Assembly: GCF_947503415.1 (NCBI RefSeq)
Contig: NZ_CANNDS010000001.1
Coordinates: 1,460,501-1,524,500, forward strand
Source: an uncultured Tateyamaria sp.
GTDB lineage: Bacteria > Pseudomonadota > Alphaproteobacteria > Rhodobacterales > Rhodobacteraceae
Reading direction: 5' to 3'
DNA: 64,000 bases
Under the pieces are notes generated by a model that saw nothing but the letters and a program-made list of their open reading frames with translations, did no database searches and was not told where the DNA came from. The translations under genes were made by a program, and so were the position numbers. Positions 26,463 through 35,652 of this stretch are shown here, piece after piece; position 1 is the stretch's first letter, and every line of letters starts with the position of its first letter.

Positions 26463-27387
26463 TGAGGTGGGCGGTTTCAGGCACGGAGGTAAGCACAAGG
26501 CCGTTGTCGAGATGGCTGATCAAGTTGTCGACAACGAGTGCGCCCATGGCGGCCCGCGTTTCATGCGTAGCGCTGCCCACATGTGGCAGGAGGACAACGT
26601 TGGACATCGATTTGAGCGCGTCTGGGATTTTGGGTTCTTCCTCGAACACATCCAATGCGGCATAGCCGAGCTTGCCCGTTTGCAGGGCCGCGACCATCGC
26701 TGCTTCGTCGATGACGGAGCCGCGCGAGACGTTGATGAGGGTGCCTGTCGGTCCCAGCGCCTCCATCACGTCGGCATTGACGATGTGGTGCGTGGCGGGT
26801 CCGCCGGGGGTGATGCAGATGATCACCTCGACCGCTTTCGCCATGTCCACAAGGCTGTCGTGGTAGGTGTATGGCACGTCCTTTTTGCTGCGGGTGTGGT
26901 AGTGGACATCGGAGTTAAACACCTTGAGTTTGTCCGCGATGGCCTGGCCGATGCGCCCGAGGCCAAGGATGCCGACGCGCCGGTTGTCGGAGCTGCGCGA
27001 CAGCGGCGCATTGCCGTTTACCTCCCAATTGCCTGAGCGGGCGTGCGCCTCGTCGGCAAGGAAATTGCGGAAGCTGGTGAGCATCAGCATGATCGTCGTG
27101 CTGGCCACTTCGGCGTTCAGCACGTCGGGTGTGTGGGTGACAATGATGCCCCGCTCTACACAGGCGTCAGTGTCGATGGCGTCATAGCCCACGCCGTAGC
27201 TGGCGGCCACTTTGGCGTTGGTGCACTTGGCGAGGATATCCGCAGGCACGCCATCATGACCGTTTGTGACGATATGCGTGATCGCGTCCGCCGGGTAGTC
27301 GCCTGTGGCCTGATGGATGGTGAAGCGTTCGGCCAAACGGTCGCGCATGGTGTCGGTGATGCCACCGATTTGCAGAAGGTCAGGCAT
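26455..27387 (-). CDS. D-2-hydroxyacid dehydrogenase (glyoxylate/hydroxypyruvate reductase type)
   Basis: 310 residues. NAD(P)-binding [13 protein letters not shown], catalytic Arg in [13 protein letters not shown], Glu in [13 protein letters not shown] and His in [15 protein letters not shown]. Fits the GhrB/GyaR branch reducing glyoxylate, hydroxypyruvate or a related 2-keto acid. Within this operon it could reduce or reoxidise a 2-hydroxy acid product (for example lactate or glycolate formed after FAH-type hydrolysis); that is inference. Overlaps the FAH gene by eight bases upstream and the enolase-superfamily gene downstream. Confidence 0.9.
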   Translation of the reverse strand: MPDLLQIGGITDTMRDRLAERFTIHQATGDYPADAITHIVTNGHDGVPADILAKCTNAKVAASYGVGYDAIDTDACVERGIIVTHTPDVLNAEVASTTIMLMLTSFRNFLADEAHARSGNWEVNGNAPLSRSSDNRRVGILGLGRIGQAIADKLKVFNSDVHYHTRSKKDVPYTYHDSLVDMAKAVEVIICITPGGPATHHIVNADVMEALGPTGTLINVSRGSVIDEAAMVAALQTGKLGYAALDVFEEEPKIPDALKSMSNVVLLPHVGSATHETRAAMGALVVDNLISHLDNGLVLTSVPETAHLNG

Positions 27388-28222
27388 CTTGCTTCACCTC
27401 TTGGCGCTGCGATCCGAGCCCTTCGATGGTAAGCTCCATCACATCGCCGACCTTGAGGAAGGTCGGGGGCTTCATGCCAAGGCCGACGCCGGGCGGAGTG
27501 CCCGTTGTGATGACGTCGCCGGGGTGCAGGGTCATCAGCTGGGACAGGTGTTCGATGATCTCGGCCACAGTGAAGATCATGGTGGACGTGTTGCCTGTCT
27601 GCATCCGCGTGCCGTTTACGTCGAGCGACATGGCGAGGTTTTGCGGGTCTGGCACTTCATCGCGTGTCACAAGATACGGACCCGTAGGGCCGAACGTGTC
27701 GCAGGATTTGCCCTTGGTCCACTGGCCTGTGAGTTGGCTTTGGAAGTGCCGTTCGGACACGTCGTTGACGACGCAGTAGCCTGCCACGTGGTTCAACGCG
27801 TCTTCTTTGCTGACATATTTGGCGGTCGTGCCGATGACGACGCCAAGTTCGACTTCCCAATCCGTTTTTGTCGACCCACGCGGCATGACGACGTCGTCAT
27901 TGGGACCGACGATGGCGGAGTTGGCTTTGAAGAAAAGGATGGGGTGTTCGGGGATGGCCGCACCGGTTTCAGCGGCGTGGTCGGAGTAGTTGAGGCCGAT
28001 ACAGAGAAACTTGCCAATGTTGCCGACGCAAGCACCCATGCGGGGCGTGCCGTCGACGGCGGGCAGCGTGGCAGGGTCGATGCTGCGCAGTTTGTCGAGC
28101 GTTGCGTCGTCGAGCATCGCGCCAGTGATGTCGGCCACATGGCCGCTGAGGTCACGGAGGATTTCGCCATCCATGAGGCCGGGCTTTTCGTGACCAACGT
28201 CACCGTATCTTACGAGTTTCAT
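27380..28222 (-). CDS. FAH-family hydrolase, likely 2,4-diketo-3-deoxy-sugar-acid hydrolase
   Basis: 280 residues of the fumarylacetoacetate hydrolase fold: NYSDHAAETGAAIPEHPILFFKANSAIVGP, metal-binding Glu residues in DWEVELGVVIG, Asp in VNDVSERHFQ, and TGTPPGVGLGMKPP near the end. The N-terminal ~75 residues are the usual extension (MKLVRYGDVGHEKPGLMDG). With the adjacent SDR resembling 2-keto-3-deoxy-L-fuconate dehydrogenase, the likely reaction is hydrolysis of 2,4-diketo-3-deoxy-L-fuconate (or rhamnonate) to pyruvate and lactate. This function is inferred from context; similar proteins are often labelled ureidoglycolate lyase. Confidence 0.88.
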   Translation of the reverse strand: MKLVRYGDVGHEKPGLMDGEILRDLSGHVADITGAMLDDATLDKLRSIDPATLPAVDGTPRMGACVGNIGKFLCIGLNYSDHAAETGAAIPEHPILFFKANSAIVGPNDDVVMPRGSTKTDWEVELGVVIGTTAKYVSKEDALNHVAGYCVVNDVSERHFQSQLTGQWTKGKSCDTFGPTGPYLVTRDEVPDPQNLAMSLDVNGTRMQTGNTSTMIFTVAEIIEHLSQLMTLHPGDVITTGTPPGVGLGMKPPTFLKVGDVMELTIEGLGSQRQEVKQDA

Positions 28223-28231
28223 GGGGGCTCC

Positions 28232-30043
28232 CTAGTGGTTGTCGCGCGGCATGTGATTGCGCGAGATGTCTTGGTATTTGTCCGCGCCGCGCAGGGTCAT
28301 GCCTTCGTCAAAGCGACCAACATAGTCGCGGAAAATTTCCTGCCATGGGCTTTGGCTGGTCGGTACGGGGTAGCCGCCTGCGGCCATGATCGCTTCGGCG
28401 CGCGCCTTCAGGATCGTGTCGTCGACCAGCATGTCGGCGGTGCATTTCTTCAGATCAATCCGCACGCGGTCGCCGTTTTCCAAGAGGGCAAGACCGCCGC
28501 CATCCGCCGCCTCGGGCGAGGCGTTGAGGATAGAAGGCGAGCCGGAGGTGCCGGATTGACGCCCGTCGCCGACGCAGGGCAGCGCGTCGATGCCCTGCTT
28601 CAGTAGATATGAGGGCGCGCGCATGTTAACGACCTCGGCGCCGCCCGGATACCCTTTGGGGCCTGCGCCGCGCATGAAAAGGATGCAGTTTTCGTCTATG
28701 TTTTCCGCCGGGTCGTCGATGCGGTGGTGGAAATCCTCGGGACCGTCAAAGACCACGGCGCGGCCTTCGAACGCTTCGGGGTCATCGGGGTTGGACAGAT
28801 AACGAGCGCGGAAATCGGACGAGATCACGGAGGTTTTCATGATCGCGCTGTCAAAGAGGTTGCCCTTGAGATTGATGAACCCGGCATGCTCTTTCAGCGG
28901 GTCGGAGACCTGTTTGATAACCTTCTGGTCCTCGCTGCGCACGTGGGCACAGTTTTCGCGCATGGTCTTGCCGTTGGCGGTGATGGCGTCGGGGTGGGGC
29001 AGCAAGTCGGCGGCGATCAACTCGCCAATGACCGCCGGGACGCCGCCCGCGTGCTGGTAGTCTTCGCCCAGATATTCGCCTGCGGGCTGAAGGTTGACCA
29101 GAAGCGGCACGTGGTGGCCGACGCCTTGCCAGTCGTCATTGTTCAGCGGCACGTCGAGGTGTTTGGCGATGCCGTTGAGGTGGATAGGGGCGTTGGTGGA
29201 CCCGCCGATGGCGGAGTTGATGACGATCGTGTTTTCGAATGCCTCGCGCGTCATGATGTCGGAGGGACGGAGGTCTTCCCACACCATCTCGACCGCGCGT
29301 TTTCCCGTTTCATAGCTGATCTGGCCGCGTTCGCGATAGGGAGCGGGGATGGCGGCGGCACCGGGGAGTTGCATTCCGAGCGCTTCGGCGAGGCTGTTCA
29401 TGGTTGTGGCCGTGCCCATGGTGTTGCAATAGCCGACCGAGGGGGCGGAGGAGGCCACGAGTTCCATGAACCCTTCCTCGTCAATCTCGCCCTTGGCCAT
29501 CATCTCGCGCGCCTGCCAGACGATGGAACCGGAGCCGGTGCGCTTGCCGCGGAACCAGCCGTTGAGCATGGGGCCGACGGACAAAGCGATGGCGGGGATG
29601 TTCACTGTGGCGGCGGCCATGAGCAGCGCCGGGGTTGTCTTGTCACAACCGATATTGAGGACGACGCCGTCGAGCGGGTAGCCGAACAGCGTTTCGACCA
29701 GCGACAGGTAGGCGAGGTTGCGGTCGAGCATCGCCGTGGGTCGTTTACCCGTCTCTTGAATGGGGTGCACGGGCACTTCGATGCATGTGCCGCCCGCCGC
29801 GATGATGCCGTCGCGGACCCGCTTGGACAGTTCGATATGGTGGCGGTTGCAGGGCGACAGGTCACTGCCGGTTTGCGCGATCCCGATGATGGGCTTGCCG
29901 GATTGCAGCTCCTCGCGCGTGAGGCCGTAGTTGAGGTAGCGTTCGAGGTAGAGCGCCGTCATCTCCGGGTTATCCGGGTTCATGAACCACTTGCGCGAAC
30001 GCAGGTTTTCTATTCCGATTTTCTTGGTCCCAGATTCAGTCAT
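28232..30043 (-). CDS. IlvD/Edd family dehydratase, xylonate/arabonate dehydratase type
   Basis: 603 residues. Fe-S cluster cysteines lie in [23 protein letters not shown] and [15 protein letters not shown]; other family landmarks are [41 protein letters not shown] and [16 protein letters not shown]. The opening ([28 protein letters not shown]) closely resembles pentonate dehydratases such as XylD rather than biosynthetic IlvD. It removes water from an aldonate to give a 2-keto-3-deoxy acid. Four-base ATGA overlap with the upstream SDR. Which aldonate (fuconate, xylonate, arabonate) cannot be decided here; the operon also has a second, unrelated dehydratase. Confidence 0.92.
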   Translation of the reverse strand: MTESGTKKIGIENLRSRKWFMNPDNPEMTALYLERYLNYGLTREELQSGKPIIGIAQTGSDLSPCNRHHIELSKRVRDGIIAAGGTCIEVPVHPIQETGKRPTAMLDRNLAYLSLVETLFGYPLDGVVLNIGCDKTTPALLMAAATVNIPAIALSVGPMLNGWFRGKRTGSGSIVWQAREMMAKGEIDEEGFMELVASSAPSVGYCNTMGTATTMNSLAEALGMQLPGAAAIPAPYRERGQISYETGKRAVEMVWEDLRPSDIMTREAFENTIVINSAIGGSTNAPIHLNGIAKHLDVPLNNDDWQGVGHHVPLLVNLQPAGEYLGEDYQHAGGVPAVIGELIAADLLPHPDAITANGKTMRENCAHVRSEDQKVIKQVSDPLKEHAGFINLKGNLFDSAIMKTSVISSDFRARYLSNPDDPEAFEGRAVVFDGPEDFHHRIDDPAENIDENCILFMRGAGPKGYPGGAEVVNMRAPSYLLKQGIDALPCVGDGRQSGTSGSPSILNASPEAADGGGLALLENGDRVRIDLKKCTADMLVDDTILKARAEAIMAAGGYPVPTSQSPWQEIFRDYVGRFDEGMTLRGADKYQDISRNHMPRDNH

Positions 30044-30786
30044 TGTCCTGACCAGCCTCCATCAATGATGTGGGTATGTCCTGTAGTGAATGCGCTTTCG
30101 TCGCTGGCAAGGTAGACGACGAGGGCAGCGATTTCTTCGGCCTTGGCCACGCGGCCCATGGGTTGGCGGGCGACGAATTGTTCCATGGCCTTGTCGTAGC
30201 TGCCAAGCTGCTCGCCTAGGGCCGTGACGCGGTCATGCCAGCTTGGGCTTTCGACAGTGCCGGGGCAGATGCAGTTACAGCGGACGCCCTGGGTGATGTA
30301 GTCGACGGCCACGGATTTCGTCAGGCCGACAACGGCGGCCTTGGTCGTGCCATAGATGAAGCGGTTGGGCGCGCCGATGATAGACCCAAGCGCCGACGAC
30401 ATGTTGATGATAGACCCGCTTCCGCGCTCCAGCATCCCCGGCAGGGCGGCCCGGATGGTGTGGTACATAGAGCGGACGTTCAAGTCGAAGGCGAAGTCCC
30501 ATTCGTCATCTGTGCTGTCCATGATCGTGCCGTTGTGGACGAAGCCCGCGCAGTTGAACAGGATGTCCGGCTGCGCTTCGGCCACGCCGTCATGCACGCT
30601 GCTTTCGTCGCGCGCGTCTAGCCGGAAGGCTATGATATTGTCGTGCTGCAACGTGTCGAGTGCATCCGTGTTCACGTCGGTGGCAAAGACCTTTGCCCCT
30701 TCGTTTGCCATGGCAAGTGCGCTGGCGCGGCCGATCCCTTGGCCCGCTGCAGTCACAAGTGCGCGCTTTCCGTCAAGACGGCCCAT
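30040..30786 (-). CDS. SDR oxidoreductase, probable 2-keto-3-deoxy-L-fuconate dehydrogenase type
   Basis: 248 residues, classical [33 protein letters not shown], Ser in [16 protein letters not shown], and [14 protein letters not shown]. The C-terminus ([31 protein letters not shown]) closely follows, from memory, xanthomonad 2-keto-3-deoxy-L-fuconate dehydrogenase, which makes the 2,4-diketo acid that an FAH-type enzyme then splits. First gene of the minus-strand operon; its promoter lies in the 117-base gap shared with the divergent HIBADH-type gene. Confidence 0.88.
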   Translation of the reverse strand: MGRLDGKRALVTAAGQGIGRASALAMANEGAKVFATDVNTDALDTLQHDNIIAFRLDARDESSVHDGVAEAQPDILFNCAGFVHNGTIMDSTDDEWDFAFDLNVRSMYHTIRAALPGMLERGSGSIINMSSALGSIIGAPNRFIYGTTKAAVVGLTKSVAVDYITQGVRCNCICPGTVESPSWHDRVTALGEQLGSYDKAMEQFVARQPMGRVAKAEEIAALVVYLASDESAFTTGHTHIIDGGWSGQ

Positions 30787-30878
30787 GCACTCCTCCCCTT
30801 ATCCGATCAGGTGTTGCGCAGACGCGGGGTCTGCGTTTTGGTGTTAGCGTAGGACAAGGTGCGGGCGTTGACCAGACG

Positions 30879-30895
30879 TCACGAAAATTTCGAAA
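30879..30895. promoter_or_regulatory. Candidate operator TCACGAAA-N3-TCGAAA
   Basis: TCACGAAAATTTCGAAA includes the perfect palindrome CGAAAATTTCG. It lies 9 bases upstream of the HIBADH-type start and inside the divergent gap with the SDR operon. A near copy (TCACGAAA-N2-TCGAAA) is at 34368-34383 beside the GntR gene. Confidence 0.4.
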
Positions 30896-30903
30896 GGAAA
30901 GTC

Positions 30904-31782
30904 ATGGCGTTCGAGAATGTGGCCCTGCTGGGCACGGGGTTGATGGGCTTTCCCATGGCGCGGAACATGGCGCGGGCAGGGGTGCCTGTGACGGTGTGGA
31001 ACCGGACGCAGGCCAAGGCTGATCCTTTGGCCGATGATGGGGCGGCTGTCGCGGCAAGCACCACGGCGGCGGTGACAGGGGCAGATGTGATCATCACCAT
31101 GATGAGTGACGGGCCAACCGTTTTGTCGGTCATTGCCGAGGTGTCGCGGGCACTGTCGCGGGGTGCGCTATGGATCGACATGTCATCGACCAAACCGGGG
31201 GAAGCGCGCGCAGCACGGGAGGCTTTGGCAGAGCTTGGCGTTGGGTTCTTGGATGCACCGGTGTCTGGTGGCACCAAGGGCGCCGAGGGTGCGACCCTTG
31301 CCATCATGGCCGGGGGCGATGAGTCGGATTTTAAGCGCGCGCAGCCTGTGCTTGAGGTGATGGGACGTCCAGTACATGTGGGCCCGACCGGCACGGGGCA
31401 GCTATCGAAGCTGTGCAACCAGACCATTGTTGCCGTGACAATCGGGGCCGTGGCAGAGGCAATGCTGCTGGCTGAGGAAGGTGGCGCGGACCCTGCTGCG
31501 TTACGGGCCGCGTTGAAGGGTGGCTTTGCCGACAGCACCATTTTGCAGCAGCACGGGGAGCGGATGACAACCGGGAATTTCGAACCCGGCGGGTTGTCCA
31601 AGTTTCAGTTGAAGGATCTGGACAATGTGCTGGTCGAGGCGGAAGCAGCAGGTATGACTTTGCCCATGACACAAGATGTGCGTGATCGCTTTGCGTATTT
31701 CGTGGATCACATGGATGGGGCGGACAAGGACCATTCGGGCCTGTATCTTGAGTTGAAAGCGCGGCAGGGAGGTGTGGCATGA
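30904..31782 (+). CDS. HIBADH-family NAD(P)-dependent 2-hydroxyacid dehydrogenase
   Basis: 292 residues from ATG 30904 with AAGGAAAG upstream. Dinucleotide motif LLGTGLMGFPMARNMA, substrate loop FLDAPVSGGTKGAEGATLAIMAGG, catalytic Lys in GTGQLSKLCNQ and the cofactor-domain end FQLKDLDNVLVEAEA. Members oxidise 3-hydroxyisobutyrate, tartronate semialdehyde, L-threonate and similar 3-hydroxy acids. Its coupling (ATGA) to a DenD-like gene suggests a C4 aldonate or tartronate semialdehyde substrate. One of three paralogues in the window. Confidence 0.88.
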   Translation: MAFENVALLGTGLMGFPMARNMARAGVPVTVWNRTQAKADPLADDGAAVAASTTAAVTGADVIITMMSDGPTVLSVIAEVSRALSRGALWIDMSSTKPGEARAAREALAELGVGFLDAPVSGGTKGAEGATLAIMAGGDESDFKRAQPVLEVMGRPVHVGPTGTGQLSKLCNQTIVAVTIGAVAEAMLLAEEGGADPAALRAALKGGFADSTILQQHGERMTTGNFEPGGLSKFQLKDLDNVLVEAEAAGMTLPMTQDVRDRFAYFVDHMDGADKDHSGLYLELKARQGGVA

Positions 31783-32759
31783 AACGCATTCTGATCCTTG
31801 GGGGCGGCGGTATGGTGGGCCAGAAGCTGGCCCGCCGGCTTGAGGCGCAGGGCTTGCCCGGATTTGGCGATTTTACCGTAACGCTGCATGATCTGGGCTT
31901 TGCCGAGGATGCGGTGGGCGACGACAAGCGCGTGGGCAACCTCTCCGTTCTGGCCGAGGGGGCCGCACTGGCGGCAGAGCGGTTTGACGTGATCTTCTTC
32001 CTCGCCTCCATCGTTTCGGGTGAGGCGGAGACGAATTTTGATCTGGGCTGGCAGACGAACCTGTGGCCGATGTGGCACTTTCTGGAAGGCTTGCGTGCCC
32101 AGCACCGGGCGACGGGCGGGGAATATGTGCCGCGGGTCGTGTTCACGTCGTCCATTGCGGTGTTCGGCGGGCCTTATCCGGACAAGATCGGGGACGAGTT
32201 CCTGACCTCGCCCCAAACCAGCTATGGTGCGCAGAAGGCGGCGTGTGAGTTGCTGGTGCAGGACTTCTCCCGCAAGGGCTTCATCGACGGGATGTCATTG
32301 CGCCTTCCCACGATTTGCGTGCGTCCCGGCAAGGCAAATTTGGCGGCGTCCTCGTTTTTCTCGGGCATCATTCGCGAGCCTTTGAACGGGATGGAAGCCA
32401 TCCTGCCGGTGGAGGATACGGTGCGCCATTGGCACGCCTCGCCCCGGTCGGCGGCTGGGTTTCTGGCCCATGCCGCAGTGTTGGATACGGACCGGCTCGA
32501 GGGGCGGCGCGCGCTGAACCTGCCGGGGCTAAGCTGCACCGTGGCCGAGCAGATTGAGGCGTTGCGAGATGTGGCGGGCAACAATGTGGTGGCGTTGATC
32601 AAACCGCAGCGGGATGAGGCGGTGGCCAAGATCGTTGACGGCTGGCCACGCAATTTCGCCCCTGACCGGGCGACCGCGTTGGGGTTTGAAGCGGAAAAGA
32701 CGTTCCGCGAGATCATCGACGTATATGTGGAGGAGGAGTTGGACGGGCGGACGCGCTGA
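31779..32759 (+). CDS. denD: NAD-dependent epimerase/dehydratase family, D-erythronate dehydrogenase-like
   Basis: 326 residues, extended SDR: GGGGMVGQKLARRL nucleotide motif, FFLASIVSGEAETNFDLGWQTNLWPMWHFLEGLR, FTSSIAVFGG with catalytic Ser, YGAQK (Tyr/Lys), RLPTICVRPGKANLAASSFFSGIIREPLNG. This last block and the overall length are characteristic of DenD/D-erythronate dehydrogenases, which form 2-keto-D-erythronate. The other genes of that route (OtnK kinase, OtnC aldolase) are not in the window, though a hyi-like gene is at 11013. The symbol is a best guess by resemblance. Confidence 0.8.
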   Translation: MKRILILGGGGMVGQKLARRLEAQGLPGFGDFTVTLHDLGFAEDAVGDDKRVGNLSVLAEGAALAAERFDVIFFLASIVSGEAETNFDLGWQTNLWPMWHFLEGLRAQHRATGGEYVPRVVFTSSIAVFGGPYPDKIGDEFLTSPQTSYGAQKAACELLVQDFSRKGFIDGMSLRLPTICVRPGKANLAASSFFSGIIREPLNGMEAILPVEDTVRHWHASPRSAAGFLAHAAVLDTDRLEGRRALNLPGLSCTVAEQIEALRDVAGNNVVALIKPQRDEAVAKIVDGWPRNFAPDRATALGFEAEKTFREIIDVYVEEELDGRTR

Positions 32760-32785
32760 CTGCGGCCGCATTGCTGTCCACGCAG

Positions 32786-33586
32786 CTAGAGTGAGAGCAC
32801 CAGCGGGCAGTGATCTGAGACCTCCGGTTCGTACAATACGTCGAACTCTTGCACGGCCTCCGTATCGTTGATCAGCATATAGTCTGCGAACTTCCCGGGC
32901 TTTTTATAGTGCGAATTCCGTGTGCTAGAGAAGTTTTGGCCCGTTACCAATTCGGATAGGCCTGCACCCGACAGAATACTCAGCGTCTCGCTGTCCGGTT
33001 CAACATTGAAGTCCCCACAGATGACAACGACATCATCCGGCTCAGACACCTGCCGAGACAGATCGAGCAACTTGTGCGCCTGATCTGCCCGATCCGGCGT
33101 GTCCAATTTGCCCCTCAGGTCACGCAAGCCGTGCATATGTGTCACGCTGATGGCGCGGCTGGCGGCATAGTCATAAACCCGGACACCGTGCGCGCTGCGC
33201 GACCGCGGGTGATCGCCGTAGCCTACAGGTGAATAGGTCTTGTGAACGAAACCCTGAGCCTGACCGATGATCGGGATGGATTTGTGCACAAATGTGGCCA
33301 GTCCCCATTGTGACAGCACTTGCTGATCGTCATCCCAAAGGATGCCTTGCGCCGCGGGACAAAATACAGCCATGTGATTGGGTAAAGCCATTGATACGTC
33401 ACGGAAAAAGTTAGCCCGCTGCGGTAGGATGTGGTCGCCGTCGCGGTAGGTCAGCCAGTCCTTGGTCGATGCCGGGGTGTGAACAACTTCCTGAAGGCAC
33501 AGAATGTCGGGCGCTGCGCTTTCCACGAAAGGCAAAAGGTCCTGGTAGAGTTTGCCGCCCCAGCCGTTCAGGCACATGATTTTCAC
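32786..33586 (-). CDS. Endonuclease/exonuclease/phosphatase family protein
   Basis: 266 residues when started at GTG 33584-33586 (MKIMCLNGWGGKLYQDLLPF), which has AAGGAAG about seven bases upstream; the ATG further up (33631) adds an unlikely leader. EEP-fold motifs are complete: LCLQEVV (metal Glu), THMHGLRD, CGDFNVEPDS and SDHCPLVL. Substrate could be nucleic acid, a phosphoester or a sphingomyelin-like lipid; no signal peptide, so cytosolic. It sits between the sugar-acid genes and their GntR regulator without obvious link to either. Confidence 0.85.
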   Translation of the reverse strand: MKIMCLNGWGGKLYQDLLPFVESAAPDILCLQEVVHTPASTKDWLTYRDGDHILPQRANFFRDVSMALPNHMAVFCPAAQGILWDDDQQVLSQWGLATFVHKSIPIIGQAQGFVHKTYSPVGYGDHPRSRSAHGVRVYDYAASRAISVTHMHGLRDLRGKLDTPDRADQAHKLLDLSRQVSEPDDVVVICGDFNVEPDSETLSILSGAGLSELVTGQNFSSTRNSHYKKPGKFADYMLINDTEAVQEFDVLYEPEVSDHCPLVLSL

Positions 33587-33670
33587 AGCGCTCTTCCTTC
33601 CAAACCCGTCGTTGCACGACATTCGGCGCACGGAGAGCAGGTTGCAAGTTGGGATATTGACCGCGTGATC

Positions 33671-34327
33671 TCAGGCCATTTCAACCGCGCTTTTGGGCAG
33701 CAGGTGCCGCGCGAGGTGGTCGTGGATCTTTTGCCGTGTCAGCGCCTCGTCCCCCGACATTGCAGCGTCAAGGATTTGCTGGTGGTGCATGATGTTGTTC
33801 GAGATGAAATCGAACGCGCGGTCTTCGACCATCAGTTGCTGGCGGAAGCGACAATAGACGCCGTGGTGCGTGTCGATCAGCGCTTGTGAGCCACAGGCGG
33901 AGATCAGGGTTTCGTGGAACTGCGCCTCTGCGTTGAACCACAGATCGACGAATGGGGACTTGTCCGTCGCCGTGCTTAGCCGCATTTCGAGGTGACTGAG
34001 TTGGTGATGGGCGGCAGTCAACCGTGCCTCCCATGCGACGCCACCGCGGCGGATCGACATGGCGGTTCCTTCGGCTTCCAGCAACACGCGCAGGTGGGTC
34101 AACTCGTGGATCACCGAATCGGATTTTTCGGGCACGCGGAAACCACGCTGTTCCTGAAATTCGACCAGTCCAAGGGTCGACAAGCGGAACAGGACCTCGC
34201 GGATGGTGCTGGCAGAACAGCCAAATTCCTGGCGCAAATGCTCTGCTCTGACCTTCTGACCATGCTCGAACGCGTTGGTCATAAGGCGGAAGCGCAGAGT
34301 TTCGTATATGTCGGTGTCGTAGGGCAT
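33671..34327 (-). CDS. GntR-family regulator with FCD ligand domain
   Basis: 218 residues. N-terminal winged helix (MPYDTDIYETLRFRLMTNAFEHGQKVRAEHLRQEFGCSASTIREVLFRLSTLGLVEF) and a C-terminal all-helical FCD domain (AEAQFHETLISACGSQAL, NNIMHHQQILDAAMSGDEALTRQKIHDHLARHL) whose His/Asp residues usually bind a metal and a carboxylate ligand. Divergent from the TRAP-uxaA operon, so most likely its repressor, responding to a hexuronate or a breakdown product. A candidate operator lies in the shared gap. Confidence 0.92.
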   Translation of the reverse strand: MPYDTDIYETLRFRLMTNAFEHGQKVRAEHLRQEFGCSASTIREVLFRLSTLGLVEFQEQRGFRVPEKSDSVIHELTHLRVLLEAEGTAMSIRRGGVAWEARLTAAHHQLSHLEMRLSTATDKSPFVDLWFNAEAQFHETLISACGSQALIDTHHGVYCRFRQQLMVEDRAFDFISNNIMHHQQILDAAMSGDEALTRQKIHDHLARHLLPKSAVEMA

Positions 34328-34523
34328 GTGCCGCCATCGAGCAGTGCAGAATTCCCCTATCGTTAAATCACGAAATCTCGAAATTCCACCATAATCTCAA
34401 AAATCGGCCTAATTTCATTTTTCTGTTGTCCGATGGGGGCAACTGCGCATAGCTTTCCTCTACGACACGTCAAAGCGGGCACATGAACCCGCCGTGCGCT
34501 TACATAATGTCAGGGAGGATGAC
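34328..34523. promoter_or_regulatory. Divergent gntR / TRAP operon control region
   Basis: 196 bases, AT-rich for this genome near 34360-34430. It contains TCACGAAATCTCGAAA (34368-34383), similar to the motif at 30879, and a strong AGGGAGG ribosome-binding site for dctP at 34512-34518. Promoters for both sides must lie here. Confidence 0.6.
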
Positions 34524-35549
34524 ATGACATTTCTGAAAAAGGCGGCCTCGGTCGCTGCTGTTGCCGCACTTGCGGCCACCACGGCGCTGACGGCGTCAGC
34601 AGAAACCACCAAGCTGCGGATCCAGACGCACTACGCCCCCGAGACGGTCTCGGGCAAGCTGGCCGCACAGTATATCGACGACATTCAAACGATGTCGGGA
34701 GGCGGAATCGAAGTCGAGATGTTCTATTCTTCGTCTGTTGTGAAGTCGGTCGAGACCTTCGACGCGGCGGCCACAGGCATTCTGGACTGTGACATGACCG
34801 GTGGCGGTTATCAGACCGGCAAGAACTCGGCGTTCCAGTTCGTGGGCGACATCATGGGTGGCTATGAAACGCCATACCAACAGCTGAGCTGGCTGTATTT
34901 CGGCGGCGGTCGTGAAGCGGCCGCACCCTTGTACAACAAGTACGGCATGGAGCTGATCGGCTGGTGGGTTTACGGCCAAGAGTCGTTCGCGTCCTCCAAG
35001 CCCATCGAGAAAGTTGCTGACTTCAAGGACTGGAAATTCCGGTCGCCTCCCGGCATGGAAACCAAGATCTTCGAAAAGCTGGGCGCGTCGCCCATCGTGA
35101 TGGACTTCACCGAGATCTTCACCGCGCTGGAAACCGGCATCATCGACGGTGCGGACGCATCGGGCCTGGCCAACAACGTGGGTCTGGGTCTGTATGACAT
35201 CGTCAAGTATGCCAACTTCCCCGGCTTCCACTCGATGCCGTCGGATCACCTGGCGTGCAACAAGGCTGTGTTCGACGCGATGCCCGAAGCGCACCAGACC
35301 ATCATGAAGGTGGCGATGGAAGCGCTGGCTCTGCGCACGGCCCTGACGTTCGAGAAGAAGAACGCCGAAGCTGCTGCTCAGCTGCGCGAAGATGGTGTGA
35401 CCCTATCCCAGTGGGCACCGGAAGAGCTGCAGAAGTTCCGTGACGCGGCACAGGCCACATGGCCTGAATTCGCAGATACGCCGGAAGCCAAGGCGCTGGT
35501 TGATGCGCACCTGAGCTATCTCAAGCAGCTGGGCCTTGTGTCCGAATAA
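34524..35549 (+). CDS. dctP: TRAP transporter substrate-binding protein (DctP family)
   Basis: 341 residues with a Sec signal peptide (MTFLKKAASVAAVAALAATTALTASA), then the DctP fold: KLRIQTHYAPETVSGKLAAQYIDDIQTMSGG, LDCDMTGGGYQTGKNSAFQFVGDIMGGYETPYQ, and the ligand-binding Arg region KDWKFRSPPGMETKIFEKLGASPIVMDFTEIFTALETGIIDGADA. Captures an organic acid in the periplasm for the QM permease. Given the downstream uxaA/kdgK, a hexuronate or aldonate is the likely ligand. It belongs to the longer mono-carboxylate/uronate-type subgroup. Followed by a GC-rich hairpin before dctQ. Confidence 0.95.
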   Translation: MTFLKKAASVAAVAALAATTALTASAETTKLRIQTHYAPETVSGKLAAQYIDDIQTMSGGGIEVEMFYSSSVVKSVETFDAAATGILDCDMTGGGYQTGKNSAFQFVGDIMGGYETPYQQLSWLYFGGGREAAAPLYNKYGMELIGWWVYGQESFASSKPIEKVADFKDWKFRSPPGMETKIFEKLGASPIVMDFTEIFTALETGIIDGADASGLANNVGLGLYDIVKYANFPGFHSMPSDHLACNKAVFDAMPEAHQTIMKVAMEALALRTALTFEKKNAEAAAQLREDGVTLSQWAPEELQKFRDAAQATWPEFADTPEAKALVDAHLSYLKQLGLVSE

Positions 35550-35562
35550 GATGTAGCGATCC

Positions 35563-35586
35563 GGGGTCGCGTTTGCGCGCGGCCCC
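35563..35586 (+). terminator. Intra-operon hairpin between dctP and dctQ
   Basis: GGGGTCGCG (35563-35571), loop TTTGCG, CGCGGCCCC (35578-35586): a 9-bp stem with one T-G pair, followed by ACTTTG. Likely an attenuator or 3' stabiliser that lets the abundant binding protein outnumber the permease. Confidence 0.6.
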
Positions 35587-35652
35587 ACTTTGCCTGACGC
35601 GGCACCCGACAAGATGCGCGCGGGTCATGTTCTACCACAGGGGGATTTCGTG

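Noticed and set aside
28724-30115. 463-residue plus-strand frame opposite the IlvD/Edd gene
   Set aside because: Antisense of a gene with intact Fe-S cysteines; the product has no recognisable fold.
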